NCBI GenBank assembly: GCA_050014755.1
Contig: JBEKCS010000010.1
Coordinates: 6,936 to 70,935, forward strand
Direction: 5' to 3'
DNA length: 64,000 nucleotides
Origin: Bog-756 sp050014755
GTDB lineage: Bacteria; Actinomycetota; Acidimicrobiia; Acidimicrobiales; RAAP-2
This document shows positions 45,985 to 54,373 of this stretch, in pieces; the first letter of the stretch is position 1; each line of letters begins with the position of its first letter. The translations under genes were made by a program, and so were the position numbers. The notes beneath the pieces were generated by a model. It ran no database searches. It was not told where the DNA came from and saw nothing but the letters and a program-made list of their open reading frames with translations.

Positions 45985-46820
45985 GAACCCGGACCCCACA
46001 GGACCACCGACACGTAGCGGAGGTGGGTCAGATCGGCCAGGGGCTGGAGGGTCACCGTCTCCTCGGACGCGGTGTCCCCGGTGGAGGTCGACTCGACCTG
46101 GGCCACAGGGATGCCGGAGGGGAACAGCGCGCCCTGGAGGCCGCTGGTCGTGAAGACCTCGCCGGCGGTGAGCGGCGTGTTGGGGGGCACCAGTTCGGCG
46201 GTGAGCGGCTTGCCCGAGCCGGTGCCGTCCAGGACGGCGAGGGAGCTCGGGGACGGGCCGTAGCGGACACCGACGGCCGACTGGCCGTCGGTGACCAGCC
46301 GCACGGTGGCGGTGTGGTGGCTGACCTCCACCACCTGGCCGACCAGGCCACCGGCCCCGACCACGGGCATCCCGAGCTGCACCCCGTCGCTCCGGCCCAC
46401 GTCGATGTCGATGGTGGCGGCGAAGTCGCTGGTCCCGAAGTCGGTGACCTCGGCCGGAACCGCCTGGAGGTTGCCGAGGAAGGGCAGATCGAGCAGTGCC
46501 GACAGTTGCCGGAGGGCCTGTGCCTGGTCGGTCGTGGCCGCGTTCTCCATCTTCAACTGGCCGACTTCGGCCTGGAGCTTCTGATTCTGCTCCCGGACGG
46601 CTCCGTAGTGGACCGAACCGGCGAGGAAGCTGCCGATGGGCTCGACGACGGCATCGACCCCGGAGCGGATCGGCGCGAACGCGTCGGAGGCCGCCGAACG
46701 GGCTCCGGAGGTGACGACGTGCAGGCCCCCACGGGCATCCAGGGTGATGATGGTTACCGCGGCGAGGACCAACAGCAGGAGTGTCGTCCGGGGGCGACGG
46801 GAACGCCGCGGCATCGCCAC
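45981..46820 (-). CDS. mreC: Rod shape-determining protein MreC
   Basis: 279 residues. An Arg-rich start, one membrane segment (TLLLLVLAAVTIITL, about 13-27), a coiled coil (EQNQKLQAEVGQLKMENAA), and the double beta-barrel domain with DVGRSDGVQLGMPVVGAGGLVGQVVE. It scaffolds PBP2 in the periplasm-equivalent space. The start is GTG 46820 or ATG 46814. It lies 22 bases after mreB. Confidence 0.94.
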   Translation of the reverse strand: MAMPRRSRRPRTTLLLLVLAAVTIITLDARGGLHVVTSGARSAASDAFAPIRSGVDAVVEPIGSFLAGSVHYGAVREQNQKLQAEVGQLKMENAATTDQAQALRQLSALLDLPFLGNLQAVPAEVTDFGTSDFAATIDIDVGRSDGVQLGMPVVGAGGLVGQVVEVSHHTATVRLVTDGQSAVGVRYGPSPSSLAVLDGTGSGKPLTAELVPPNTPLTAGEVFTTSGLQGALFPSGIPVAQVESTSTGDTASEETVTLQPLADLTHLRYVSVVLWGPGS

Positions 46821-46842
46821 GAGAACGCGGACGCCCCGGCGG

Positions 46843-47874
46843 TCAGCGGCCCGACGAGGTGATGAGGACCTGCTTCAAGGCCTCGAACTCCTCGAGGCAC
46901 TGTCCACTGCCGATGGCCACACAGTTCAACGGGTCACGGGCCACCACGATGGGCATGCCCGTCTCCTGGGTCAGTCGGCTCTCGAGCCCGTGCAGGAGCG
47001 CACCGCCACCGGTGAGGACGATGCCCTGCTCCATGATGTCGGCGGCCAGCTCCGGCGGGGTCCGGTCCAGGGTCACCTTGACCGCGTCGACGATGGCCGA
47101 GACCGGCTCGTCGATGGCCTGGCGGATCTCCTGGGTCGAGATGACCACCGTCTTGGGAAGACCGGTCACCAGGTCGCGGCCCCGGATCTCGGCGTGCAAC
47201 TCCTCCTCGAGCTCGTAGGCCGACCCGAGTGCGATCTTGATCTCCTCGGCCGTGCGCTCGCCCAATGCCAGGCTGTACTCCTTCTTGACGAACGACACGA
47301 TGGCCTCGTCCAGCTCGTCACCGCCGATGCGGATCGACTGGCTGGTCACGATGCCGCCCAGCGAGATGACCGCCACCTCGGTGGTTCCACCCCCGATGTC
47401 CACCACCATGTTGCCCGTGGGCTCGTGCACCGGCAGCCCGGCGCCGATGGCCGCGGCCATGGGCTCCTCGATGATGTACGCCTTGCGGGCCCCGGCATAC
47501 TCCGCGGCCTCCATGACGGCGCGCTGCTCGACCCCGGTGATGCCCGACGGGACGCAGATCACCATGCGGGGCTTGGCGAACCGCCGCTGGTGGACGCGGT
47601 GGATGAAGTACCGGAGCATCTTTTCGCAGATCTCGAAGTCGGCGATGACCCCGTCCTTCAGCGGACGGATGGCCTGGATGTGGCTGGGGGTACGGCCGAT
47701 CATCCGCTTGGCCTCCGCGCCGACGGCCAGCGGGCGGCCGTCCTTGGTGTTGACCGCCACCACCGACGGCTCGTTCAACACGATGCCCCGGCCGCGCACG
47801 TACACGAGCGTGTTGGCGGTTCCGAGGTCCACGGCCATGTCGCGCCCAAGAAGGGAGAAACTGTTGTCGCGCAT
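46843..47874 (-). CDS. mreB: Rod shape-determining protein MreB
   Basis: 343 residues. Actin-like filament protein that directs lateral wall synthesis. Nucleotide motifs are present: DMAVDLGTANTLVYVRG, VPSGITGVEQRAVMEAAE, NMVVDIGGGTTEVAV and GIVLTGGGALLHGLE. Its presence with mreC, mreD and mrdA implies rod-shaped growth by lateral insertion. ATG 47874 is preceded by GGAGTG. The gap to ndk (47875-48114) holds no gene that I can support. Confidence 0.97.
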   Translation of the reverse strand: MRDNSFSLLGRDMAVDLGTANTLVYVRGRGIVLNEPSVVAVNTKDGRPLAVGAEAKRMIGRTPSHIQAIRPLKDGVIADFEICEKMLRYFIHRVHQRRFAKPRMVICVPSGITGVEQRAVMEAAEYAGARKAYIIEEPMAAAIGAGLPVHEPTGNMVVDIGGGTTEVAVISLGGIVTSQSIRIGGDELDEAIVSFVKKEYSLALGERTAEEIKIALGSAYELEEELHAEIRGRDLVTGLPKTVVISTQEIRQAIDEPVSAIVDAVKVTLDRTPPELAADIMEQGIVLTGGGALLHGLESRLTQETGMPIVVARDPLNCVAIGSGQCLEEFEALKQVLITSSGR

Positions 47875-48114
47875 CAGAGATGCACTCCTTCGATCATCGG
47901 CCTGGAGGACGCAGGATCGCGTGACCAGGGCGGGCTTCCGCTGCGCAGTGACGTCGAGGCAGCTGGCATGTGGCCCTCAGGCTAGGGGAATCGGCAGGGC
48001 GACACAAGAGCGGTCCGGCTTCCCGACGTCCCCGGCAGGCTTCCGTTCCAGGTCGGAGGAGCAGGCCCGGTCCGATCCCGGTCCCGCCGGGGTCGGCTCC
48101 GCCAGGGCCGGGGC

Positions 48115-48522
48115 CTACAGTCCGGGGAAGAAGAGCTCGATCTCCCTGGCGGCCGACTCGTCGGAGTCGGAGCCGTGCACCAGGTTCTCGCCCATGGCGA
48201 GGGCCAGGTCGCCCCGGATGGTGCCCGGGGCGGCGTCGACCGGATTGGTGGCGCCCATCAGGTTGCGCACCACCTTGTAGGTGTCGTCCGGGCCTTCGAC
48301 CACCATCACCAGCACCGGGGACCGGGTGATGAAGGTGACCAGCTCGTCGAAGAAGGGCTTCCCGTCATGCTCGGCATAGTGCCGGCGGGCCACGTCGGCC
48401 GTCAGGGTGCGCAGCTCGGCGGCCACCAGGCGGAGGCCCTTGCGCTCGAGGCGGTCGATGATCTCACCGGACAGTCCGCGTTCCACGGCGTCGGGCTTGG
48501 CAATGACAAGGGTTCGTCCCAC
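48115..48522 (-). CDS. ndk: Nucleoside-diphosphate kinase
   Basis: 135 residues, normal length. Ndk transfers phosphate from NTPs to NDPs through a phospho-His. Motifs: LVIAKPDAVERGLSGEI, RHYAEHDGKPFFDELV, and the active-site NLVHGSDSDESA (His in NxxHGSD). The start is GTG 48522 with a TAGCCT box 9 bases upstream. Confidence 0.97.
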   Translation of the reverse strand: MGRTLVIAKPDAVERGLSGEIIDRLERKGLRLVAAELRTLTADVARRHYAEHDGKPFFDELVTFITRSPVLVMVVEGPDDTYKVVRNLMGATNPVDAAPGTIRGDLALAMGENLVHGSDSDESAAREIELFFPGL

Positions 48523-48531
48523 AAGCGGGGC

Positions 48532-48537
48532 AGGCTA
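48532..48537 (-). promoter_or_regulatory. -10 box for near-leaderless ndk
   Basis: TAGCCT with 9 bases to the ndk GTG; no Shine-Dalgarno visible in the spacer. Confidence 0.45.
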
Positions 48538-48620
48538 GCCGACGTCGCGGGGCCGTCGGCGCGCACCCGCCTCGTTGCCCGTCCCTGATGCGGCCACCGC
48601 CTCTCCGTTCCTGGCGCGGA

Positions 48621-49940
48621 TCACCCCGGCTCGCGGAGCAGGGCCTCCCGGGCATCGGCGACCACGTACAACGATCCGCACACCACCACCCGGTCGTCGG
48701 GTCCCGACCGTTCGACCGCACGCCGGACGGCCTCGGCCGGACTGGCCGCGACCAGCACCTCCATGCCCAACGAGGACGCCGCCGTGGCGACCGCGCCGAC
48801 CGGTAGCGCGCGCGGACTGTCGGGCGCGCAGGCGATGACCGACCGGACACCGGCGGACACCAGGGCGTCGAGCATCGCCGTGGGGTCCCGCCCGGTCAGC
48901 ATCCCGACGACCGCGGTGGTCTCCCCGTCGGTCGCGAACTCGTCGGTCAGCGAGCGGGCCAGCATCATCATGCCGGCCGCATTGTGGGCCCCGTCGACCA
49001 GCACCAGCGGATGCCGGGAGATCACCTCCAGGCGACCGGGGACCCGGACACCGGCCAGTCCCTCCTCGACCACGTCCTCGGGGAGCGGCGAGCCGAAGAA
49101 GGCCTCGGTGGCGGCCACGGCGCAGGCGGCGTTGTCACCCTGATGGCTTCCGTGCAGGGGTATCAGCAGCTCGCCATAGGCGGCACCCGGGGTGCGCAGA
49201 TCGACCAGTCGGCCCCCGACGGCCATCCGGTTGGAGGTACAGGCGAAGTCGATTCCCCGGACCCAGAACTCCCGGCAGCCGACCTCGTCGGCCGCCCGTC
49301 GGAACAGGGCGATGAGGGACGGGTCGGTCTCCCCGACGATCGCCGCGCCCCCGGTCGTGAAGATCCCGGCCTTGTCCCGGGCGATGTCCTCCAGGGTGGG
49401 CCCGAGCACCTCGGTGTGGTCATAGCTGATGTTGGTGACCACCGATACCGCGGCGTTGACGATGTTGGTGCAGTCCCAGGTACCGCCGAGCCCGACCTCG
49501 ACCACGGCGACGTCGACCGCCTCGTCGGCGAACCAGGCGAGCGCCGCGGCGGTGAGGAGCTCGAAGCGGGTGGGGGGCTCGTCCATGAACCCTTCGATCC
49601 GGGCGAGCGAGTCGAGCACCTCGGCGAAGGACTCGTCGTCGATGGGCTCGCCGTTACGGGCGATCCGCTCGTTGACCCGGGACAGGTTGGGACTGGTGTA
49701 GGTGCCGACCGTCAGGCCCATCGCGACGAGCAGCGAGGTGGTCATGGCCGCCGTCGAACCCTTGCCGTTGGTCCCGGTGATGTGGACGACCGGGTAGGCG
49801 GTGTAGGGGTCGCCGAGCAACTCGGCCAACGCCCGCATCCGGTCGAGCGTCGGGACCGAGCGCCGGGTCGGCATGGACGACTCGAAGTCGATGTGGGCGT
49901 CCAACCAGGCGAGGGCCTCGGGAAGGTCGGAGAAGGTCAC
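48621..49940 (-). CDS. folC: Bifunctional folylpolyglutamate synthase/dihydrofolate synthase
   Basis: 439 residues. FolC adds glutamate to dihydropteroate and to folates. The Mur-ligase-type P-loop HITGTNGKGSTAAM is near residue 50. SPNLSRVNERI, VEVGLGGTWDCTN, ISYDHTEVLG and DGAHNAAGM follow. GTG 49940 gives the family-typical N terminus (SDLPEALAWLDAHIDFES). It lies 50 bases after clpX. Confidence 0.94.
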   Translation of the reverse strand: MTFSDLPEALAWLDAHIDFESSMPTRRSVPTLDRMRALAELLGDPYTAYPVVHITGTNGKGSTAAMTTSLLVAMGLTVGTYTSPNLSRVNERIARNGEPIDDESFAEVLDSLARIEGFMDEPPTRFELLTAAALAWFADEAVDVAVVEVGLGGTWDCTNIVNAAVSVVTNISYDHTEVLGPTLEDIARDKAGIFTTGGAAIVGETDPSLIALFRRAADEVGCREFWVRGIDFACTSNRMAVGGRLVDLRTPGAAYGELLIPLHGSHQGDNAACAVAATEAFFGSPLPEDVVEEGLAGVRVPGRLEVISRHPLVLVDGAHNAAGMMMLARSLTDEFATDGETTAVVGMLTGRDPTAMLDALVSAGVRSVIACAPDSPRALPVGAVATAASSLGMEVLVAASPAEAVRRAVERSGPDDRVVVCGSLYVVADAREALLREPG

Positions 49941-49990
49941 GAGGGGGGCGGGGTCGCACGGCGCTCCGAACGGGAGCGGTGCACGAATCC

Positions 49991-51274
49991 CTAGGAGGCA
50001 GCCCGTCGGCTGCGGCTCGCCTTGGCCGGCGGGCTGTTGAGGGGCACCAGGGTGGGGTGGACCTTGTCGAGCACGACCGCCCGGTCCACCACGCACTTGG
50101 AGATGTCGGTCCGGCTGGGGAGGTCGTACATGACCTCGAGGAGGACCTCCTCGAGGATGGCCCGCAGGCCTCGGGCACCGGTACCCCGCAGCAGGGCCTG
50201 TTCGGCCACGGCCTCCAGCGCATCGTCGGTGAACTCGAGCTCGACGTGGTCGAGCTCGAAGGTCCGCTTGTACTGGCGGGTGAGGGCGTTCTTGGGCTCC
50301 ACCAGGATGCGGATCAGCGCCTCCTTGTAGAGGTGGGACACCGCGCTGACGACGGGCAGCCGGCCGATGAACTCGGGGATCAGCCCGAACTTCATCAGGT
50401 CCTCGGGCAACACGTGACGGAGCAGCTCCGAATCGTCACGCTCGGACGCCTTGCGCACCTCGGCGCGGAACCCCATGCCCTTTCGGCCGATGCGGTTCTC
50501 GATGATGGTGTCGATCCCGGCGAAGGCACCGCCGCAGATGAACAGGATGTTGGTGGTGTCGATCTGGATGAACTCCTGGTGCGGGTGCTTGCGCCCGCCC
50601 TGGGGAGGCACCGATGCCGTGGTGCCCTCGAGAATCTTCAGCAGTGCCTGCTGGACCCCTTCACCCGAGACGTCCCGGGTGATCGAAGGGTTTTCCGACT
50701 TGCGGGCGATCTTGTCGATCTCGTCGATGTAGATGATGCCCGTCTCGGCCCGCTTGACGTCGTAGTCGGCCGCCTGGATGAGTTTGAGGAGGATGTTCTC
50801 GACGTCCTCGCCCACGTAGCCCGCTTCGGTCAGCGCCGTGGCGTCCGCGATGGCGAAGGGCACGTTGAGCATCCGGGCCAGCGTCTGGGCGAGGAGGGTC
50901 TTCCCGCAGCCGGTGGGGCCGAGGAGGAGGATGTTCGACTTGGCCAGCTCGACGTCGTTGTCGTGGGCCCCGTTGTTACCGGCCTGGACCCGCTTGTAGT
51001 GGTTGTAGACGGCGACCGACAGGATCTTCTTGGCGTACTCCTGCCCGATCACGTAGTCGTTGAGGAACTCGTAGATCTCCTTGGGCTTCGGCAGCTCGTC
51101 GAAGCTCAACTCGGTGGTGTCGGCCAGCTCCTCGGCGATGATGTCGTTGCACAGTTCGATGCATTCGTCGCAGATGTAGACGCCTGGACCGGCGATCAAC
51201 TTCTTGACCTGCTTCTGGGACTTGCCGCAGAAGCTGCACTTCACCAGATCGCCACCGTCTCCGAATTTCGCCAC
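49991..51274 (-). CDS. clpX: ClpX, ATP-binding subunit of ClpXP protease
   Basis: 427 residues. AAA+ unfoldase that feeds substrates to ClpP. The zinc-binding N domain has CSFCGKSQKQV and YICDECIELC (four Cys). Walker A is GPTGCGKTLLAQTLA, Walker B YIDEIDKIA, pore loop GYVGEDVEN, and the IGF-type ClpP contact loop appears as IGRKGMGF. The start is GTG 51274. It follows clpP after a 180-base gap that contains no gene. Confidence 0.97.
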   Translation of the reverse strand: MAKFGDGGDLVKCSFCGKSQKQVKKLIAGPGVYICDECIELCNDIIAEELADTTELSFDELPKPKEIYEFLNDYVIGQEYAKKILSVAVYNHYKRVQAGNNGAHDNDVELAKSNILLLGPTGCGKTLLAQTLARMLNVPFAIADATALTEAGYVGEDVENILLKLIQAADYDVKRAETGIIYIDEIDKIARKSENPSITRDVSGEGVQQALLKILEGTTASVPPQGGRKHPHQEFIQIDTTNILFICGGAFAGIDTIIENRIGRKGMGFRAEVRKASERDDSELLRHVLPEDLMKFGLIPEFIGRLPVVSAVSHLYKEALIRILVEPKNALTRQYKRTFELDHVELEFTDDALEAVAEQALLRGTGARGLRAILEEVLLEVMYDLPSRTDISKCVVDRAVVLDKVHPTLVPLNSPPAKASRSRRAAS

Positions 51275-51454
51275 GTCGGTTCCTCGTGTCCTTCTGTCGG
51301 CGGTCCCTGGTTCTCGACCGAACGCTCTCTACCTGTGACCAATCAACCCGTCCCCCGGCCGAACTGGACCGGGTGACCCTGCGAAAGCGGCTGCGCCGTC
51401 CGGACCACCAACCCTAGCGGCTGGGATGGCGCAGTCCAGACTTCTGCGCCTCTC

Positions 51455-52108
51455 CTAGGCCGCCCCGATGGCGTCCAGCGGCAATGCGTCCCGGGCCGAG
51501 ATGACCTCGTCGATCAGCCCGTACTCGACAGCCTCGGCCGCTGTCATGATGAAATCGCGGTCGGTGTCCTTCGAGACCCGCTCGGCGCTCTGGCCGGTGT
51601 CGTCGGCGAGCATCCCGTTGAGCAGGTCCCGCATGCGGAGGATCTCCTTGGCCTGCAGCTCGATGTCGCTCGCCTGGCCCTCGACCCCGCCGAAGGGCTG
51701 ATGGAGGAGGATCCGCGCGTGGGGAAGGGCGAACCGCTTCCCGTGGGTTCCCGCCCCGAGGAGCACGGCGGCGGCGGAGGCCGCCTGTCCGAAGCAGAAC
51801 GTGGACACGTCGGGCTTGATGTACTTCATGGTGTCGTAGATGGCGAAGAGCGCCGTGATGTCGCCACCGGGCGAATTGATGTAGAGGTGGATGTCCTTGT
51901 CCGACTCCTCCGACTCCAAGAAGAGGAGTTGGGCACAGACCAGGTTGGCGACGGTGTCGTTGATCGGGGTACCGAGAAAGATGATCCGCTCGCGGAGCAG
52001 TCGCGAGAACAGGTCGTAGTTGCGCTCCCCCCGGCTGGTGGACTCGACGACCCACGGCACGCTGTACGCCTGCCCATCGATCGACCTGCTTGCCTCCGTG
52101 AAACTCAC
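51455..52108 (-). CDS. clpP: ATP-dependent Clp protease proteolytic subunit
   Basis: 217 residues. Serine peptidase with the catalytic triad visible: Ser in CFGQAASAAAVLL, His in RILLHQPFGG, and Asp in SKDTDRDF. Conserved ERIIFLGTPINDTVANLV and LYINSPGGDI are present. GTG 52108 overlaps the trigger-factor stop as GTGA. Only one clpP is seen in this window, while many actinobacteria have tandem clpP1-clpP2; a second copy could lie elsewhere. Confidence 0.96.
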   Translation of the reverse strand: MSFTEASRSIDGQAYSVPWVVESTSRGERNYDLFSRLLRERIIFLGTPINDTVANLVCAQLLFLESEESDKDIHLYINSPGGDITALFAIYDTMKYIKPDVSTFCFGQAASAAAVLLGAGTHGKRFALPHARILLHQPFGGVEGQASDIELQAKEILRMRDLLNGMLADDTGQSAERVSKDTDRDFIMTAAEAVEYGLIDEVISARDALPLDAIGAA

Positions 52109-53451
52109 TCCGAGTCCTCCTCGCCCTGGTTCACCAACAGGTCGTCCCGCGCTACGGGCTTCCCGTTCTCGTCGACCAATTCGACTGTATCCATTAGCCA
52201 TCGCATCGCTTTGGCCTTACGCCGGTCCGAGCGTACCGCCGAGAGCCGTCCGGCCAGTTCCAGTTGCTTGCGTACCTGGTCGACGTCCATCTCCAGGCGG
52301 CTGGCCATGGCGGCCAACTCCTCGTCGAGCTCCTCGTCGGTGACCTCGACGGCCTCGGCCTCGACGAGCGCCCGCAGGGCGAGATCCGCCTTGACGCTGT
52401 GCAACGCACCGGCGCGCAGCTCGTCCAGGAACTCCTCCTCACTGCGTCCCGTGACCCCGAGGAACTGGCCCAGACTCATACCCTGGCCTTCGAGGCGATG
52501 GTTGAGGTCGTGGATGCGCTCGCGCAGCTCTTCGAGGACCAGCTGCTCGGGGATCTCCTCGGTCACCAGTTCGACCAGGGCATCGACGGTCTTCTGCTGG
52601 AGCGCCATCTGGGCCTCCACGATGCGGCGCTGGCGCAAGCGCTCGACGATGTCGGCCCGCAACTCGTCCAGTGTGGCGAACTCGGACGCTTCGGCGGCCC
52701 ACTCGTCGTCGGCGTCGGGCAGGACGAGCTCCTTCACGTCCTTGACGTCGACGGTGAACGACACGGTCTGGTCGAGTGCTTCGATGTCGGCGTCGAAGGT
52801 CACGGTGTCGCCGGCCTTCGTGCCGAGCAACTGGTCGTCGAGGCCGGGGACCACACTGTCGGTGCCCACTTCGTAGAGGAAGTCGTCGGCGGTGAGGTCG
52901 GCGTCGTCGCCACCTTCGTCCACCTCCGGCCGGATACCGCGTATGTCGATCGTCACCTGGTCGCCGGTCTGGACCGGCCGGGACACCTCGACCAGCTCAC
53001 CCGACGTCGCCCGGAGCCGGTCGATCTGGGCGGTGGCCTCTGCGTCGGTGATCTCGAGGCTCGGAACGGTGACCACCAGGCCCCCGTAGCCGGGGATGGC
53101 CACGATCGGCCGGACCAGGACCACGGCCTCGAACGAGACCGGCCCGGACTCCTCGCCGGCGGTGACGTCGATGTCCGGCTGGTCGATCGGGTCGACCTCG
53201 GTTTCGGTCACGGCACGCGAGTAGTACTCGGGAAGCGCTTCGCGGATGGCCTCGCTCCGGAGAGCGCCCGCCCCGCCCATCCTGGTCTCGAGCACCTTCC
53301 GGGGGACCTTTCCGGGCCGGAACCCGGGCACCCGGACCTCGCGTGACAGACGTTTCATCACGTCATCGAGGGCTTCGTCGATCTCTCCCTCGTCGATCTC
53401 GACGGTGAGACGGACCTTGTTGCCCTCCTCGGGCGCTGCTGTTGCTCGCAT
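52105..53451 (-). CDS. tig: Trigger factor
   Basis: 448 residues. Ribosome-bound chaperone and prolyl isomerase. The ribosome-binding motif GFRPGKVPRKVLE is in the N domain. The middle FKBP-like domain has VQTGDQVTIDIRG and LLGTKAGDTVTFD. The helical C domain follows, with an acidic tail. ATG 53451 is the first Met of the conserved part; TACACT lies 11 bases upstream, predicting a leader of about 5 nt. tig-clpP-clpX is the standard order. Confidence 0.96.
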   Translation of the reverse strand: MRATAAPEEGNKVRLTVEIDEGEIDEALDDVMKRLSREVRVPGFRPGKVPRKVLETRMGGAGALRSEAIREALPEYYSRAVTETEVDPIDQPDIDVTAGEESGPVSFEAVVLVRPIVAIPGYGGLVVTVPSLEITDAEATAQIDRLRATSGELVEVSRPVQTGDQVTIDIRGIRPEVDEGGDDADLTADDFLYEVGTDSVVPGLDDQLLGTKAGDTVTFDADIEALDQTVSFTVDVKDVKELVLPDADDEWAAEASEFATLDELRADIVERLRQRRIVEAQMALQQKTVDALVELVTEEIPEQLVLEELRERIHDLNHRLEGQGMSLGQFLGVTGRSEEEFLDELRAGALHSVKADLALRALVEAEAVEVTDEELDEELAAMASRLEMDVDQVRKQLELAGRLSAVRSDRRKAKAMRWLMDTVELVDENGKPVARDDLLVNQGEEDSE

Positions 53452-53638
53452 ACGAATAGAGGAGTGTACCGGCACCCGGGCATCGCTTTTTCCGCAACCG
53501 GAGGTCGTCCCGTCCGCCCCCGCCGCCACTGGCCCCACGACCCCGAGGGCCGTCTCCCCCACTCCGCGACGGCGCCGGGTCGGGGCGGACCGGTGCGGTG
53601 CGGGGTCGCCGGATTCCGGGACCGGAGGGGCCCTCGGT

Positions 53639-54127
53639 TCAGCCGGGGAGATTCGCCTCGATGGCGTCGATGACCTCAGGCGCCTCCGGATCCACCATCG
53701 GTCGGAACCGATGGAGGACCGTCCCGTCGGGCGAGACGAGGAACTTCTCGAAATTCCACTGGATGTCGCCGGCCTCGCCGTCGGCGTCGGGGAAGGCGGT
53801 GAGCTCTTCGTAGACGGGATTGCGGTCGTCCCCGTTGACGTCGATCTTCTCGAACAGGGGGAAGGTGACCCCGTAGGTCGTCGAGCAGAAGGTGGCGATC
53901 TCGTCGGAGGTGCCCGGCTCTTGGGCGCCGAACTGGTTGCACGGGAACCCGAGGACTGTGAATCCCTTGTCCCCGTAGGTCTTCTGGAGTCGCTCGAGTC
54001 CCTCGTACTGCGGGGTCAACCCGCACTTCGAGGCGACGTTCACCAGGAGGACCGTCTTGCCCCGATAGTCGCCGACGGAGGCGGGTTCGCCCGACAGCGT
54101 ATGGAGTGGCACGTCGTGGATGGTCAT
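53639..54127 (-). CDS. Glutathione peroxidase family (thiol peroxidase) protein
   Basis: 162 residues. Thioredoxin-fold peroxidase of the GPx family: VNVASKCGLTPQYEGLE (peroxidatic Cys, encoded TGC, so not selenocysteine), LGFPCNQFGAQEPG (resolving Cys region) and IQWNFEKFLVSPDG. Actinobacteria usually lack glutathione, so thioredoxin or mycothiol is the probable reductant. ATG 54127 has TACACT exactly 6 bases upstream, so a leaderless mRNA is likely. It is divergent from the GGDEF-EAL gene. Confidence 0.94.
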   Translation of the reverse strand: MTIHDVPLHTLSGEPASVGDYRGKTVLLVNVASKCGLTPQYEGLERLQKTYGDKGFTVLGFPCNQFGAQEPGTSDEIATFCSTTYGVTFPLFEKIDVNGDDRNPVYEELTAFPDADGEAGDIQWNFEKFLVSPDGTVLHRFRPMVDPEAPEVIDAIEANLPG

Positions 54128-54133
54128 ACCCAG

Positions 54134-54139
54134 AGTGTA
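54134..54139 (-). promoter_or_regulatory. -10 box for leaderless gpx
   Basis: TACACT, then 6 bases, then the gpx ATG. The rest of the divergent gap to 54373 shows no further clear site. Confidence 0.6.
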
Positions 54140-54373
54140 GGACGACGCCCGTGGTCCCGGCCGGTTCGACGGACCGGTCATCGGGCACGGCGCGGTATCC
54201 GGGGCCCCTCCGTGGGACGGGCGGGCGCCTCGGACGGGCGGCGTCGCGGCACGCCTGCCCGGCGCACGAGGAGGCGCCCGAGGCTAAAGCACGGGGGGGC
54301 GCAGGACGATGAACGGTGGCAGAGGCGGTCGCACGCTCGCGACCTCGAGGACGCTACAGATCGGACGGGGACT

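Noticed and set aside
53990..54050. Possible selenocysteine in the glutathione peroxidase
   Set aside because: The active-site codon is TGC (Cys) and the frame has no internal TGA.
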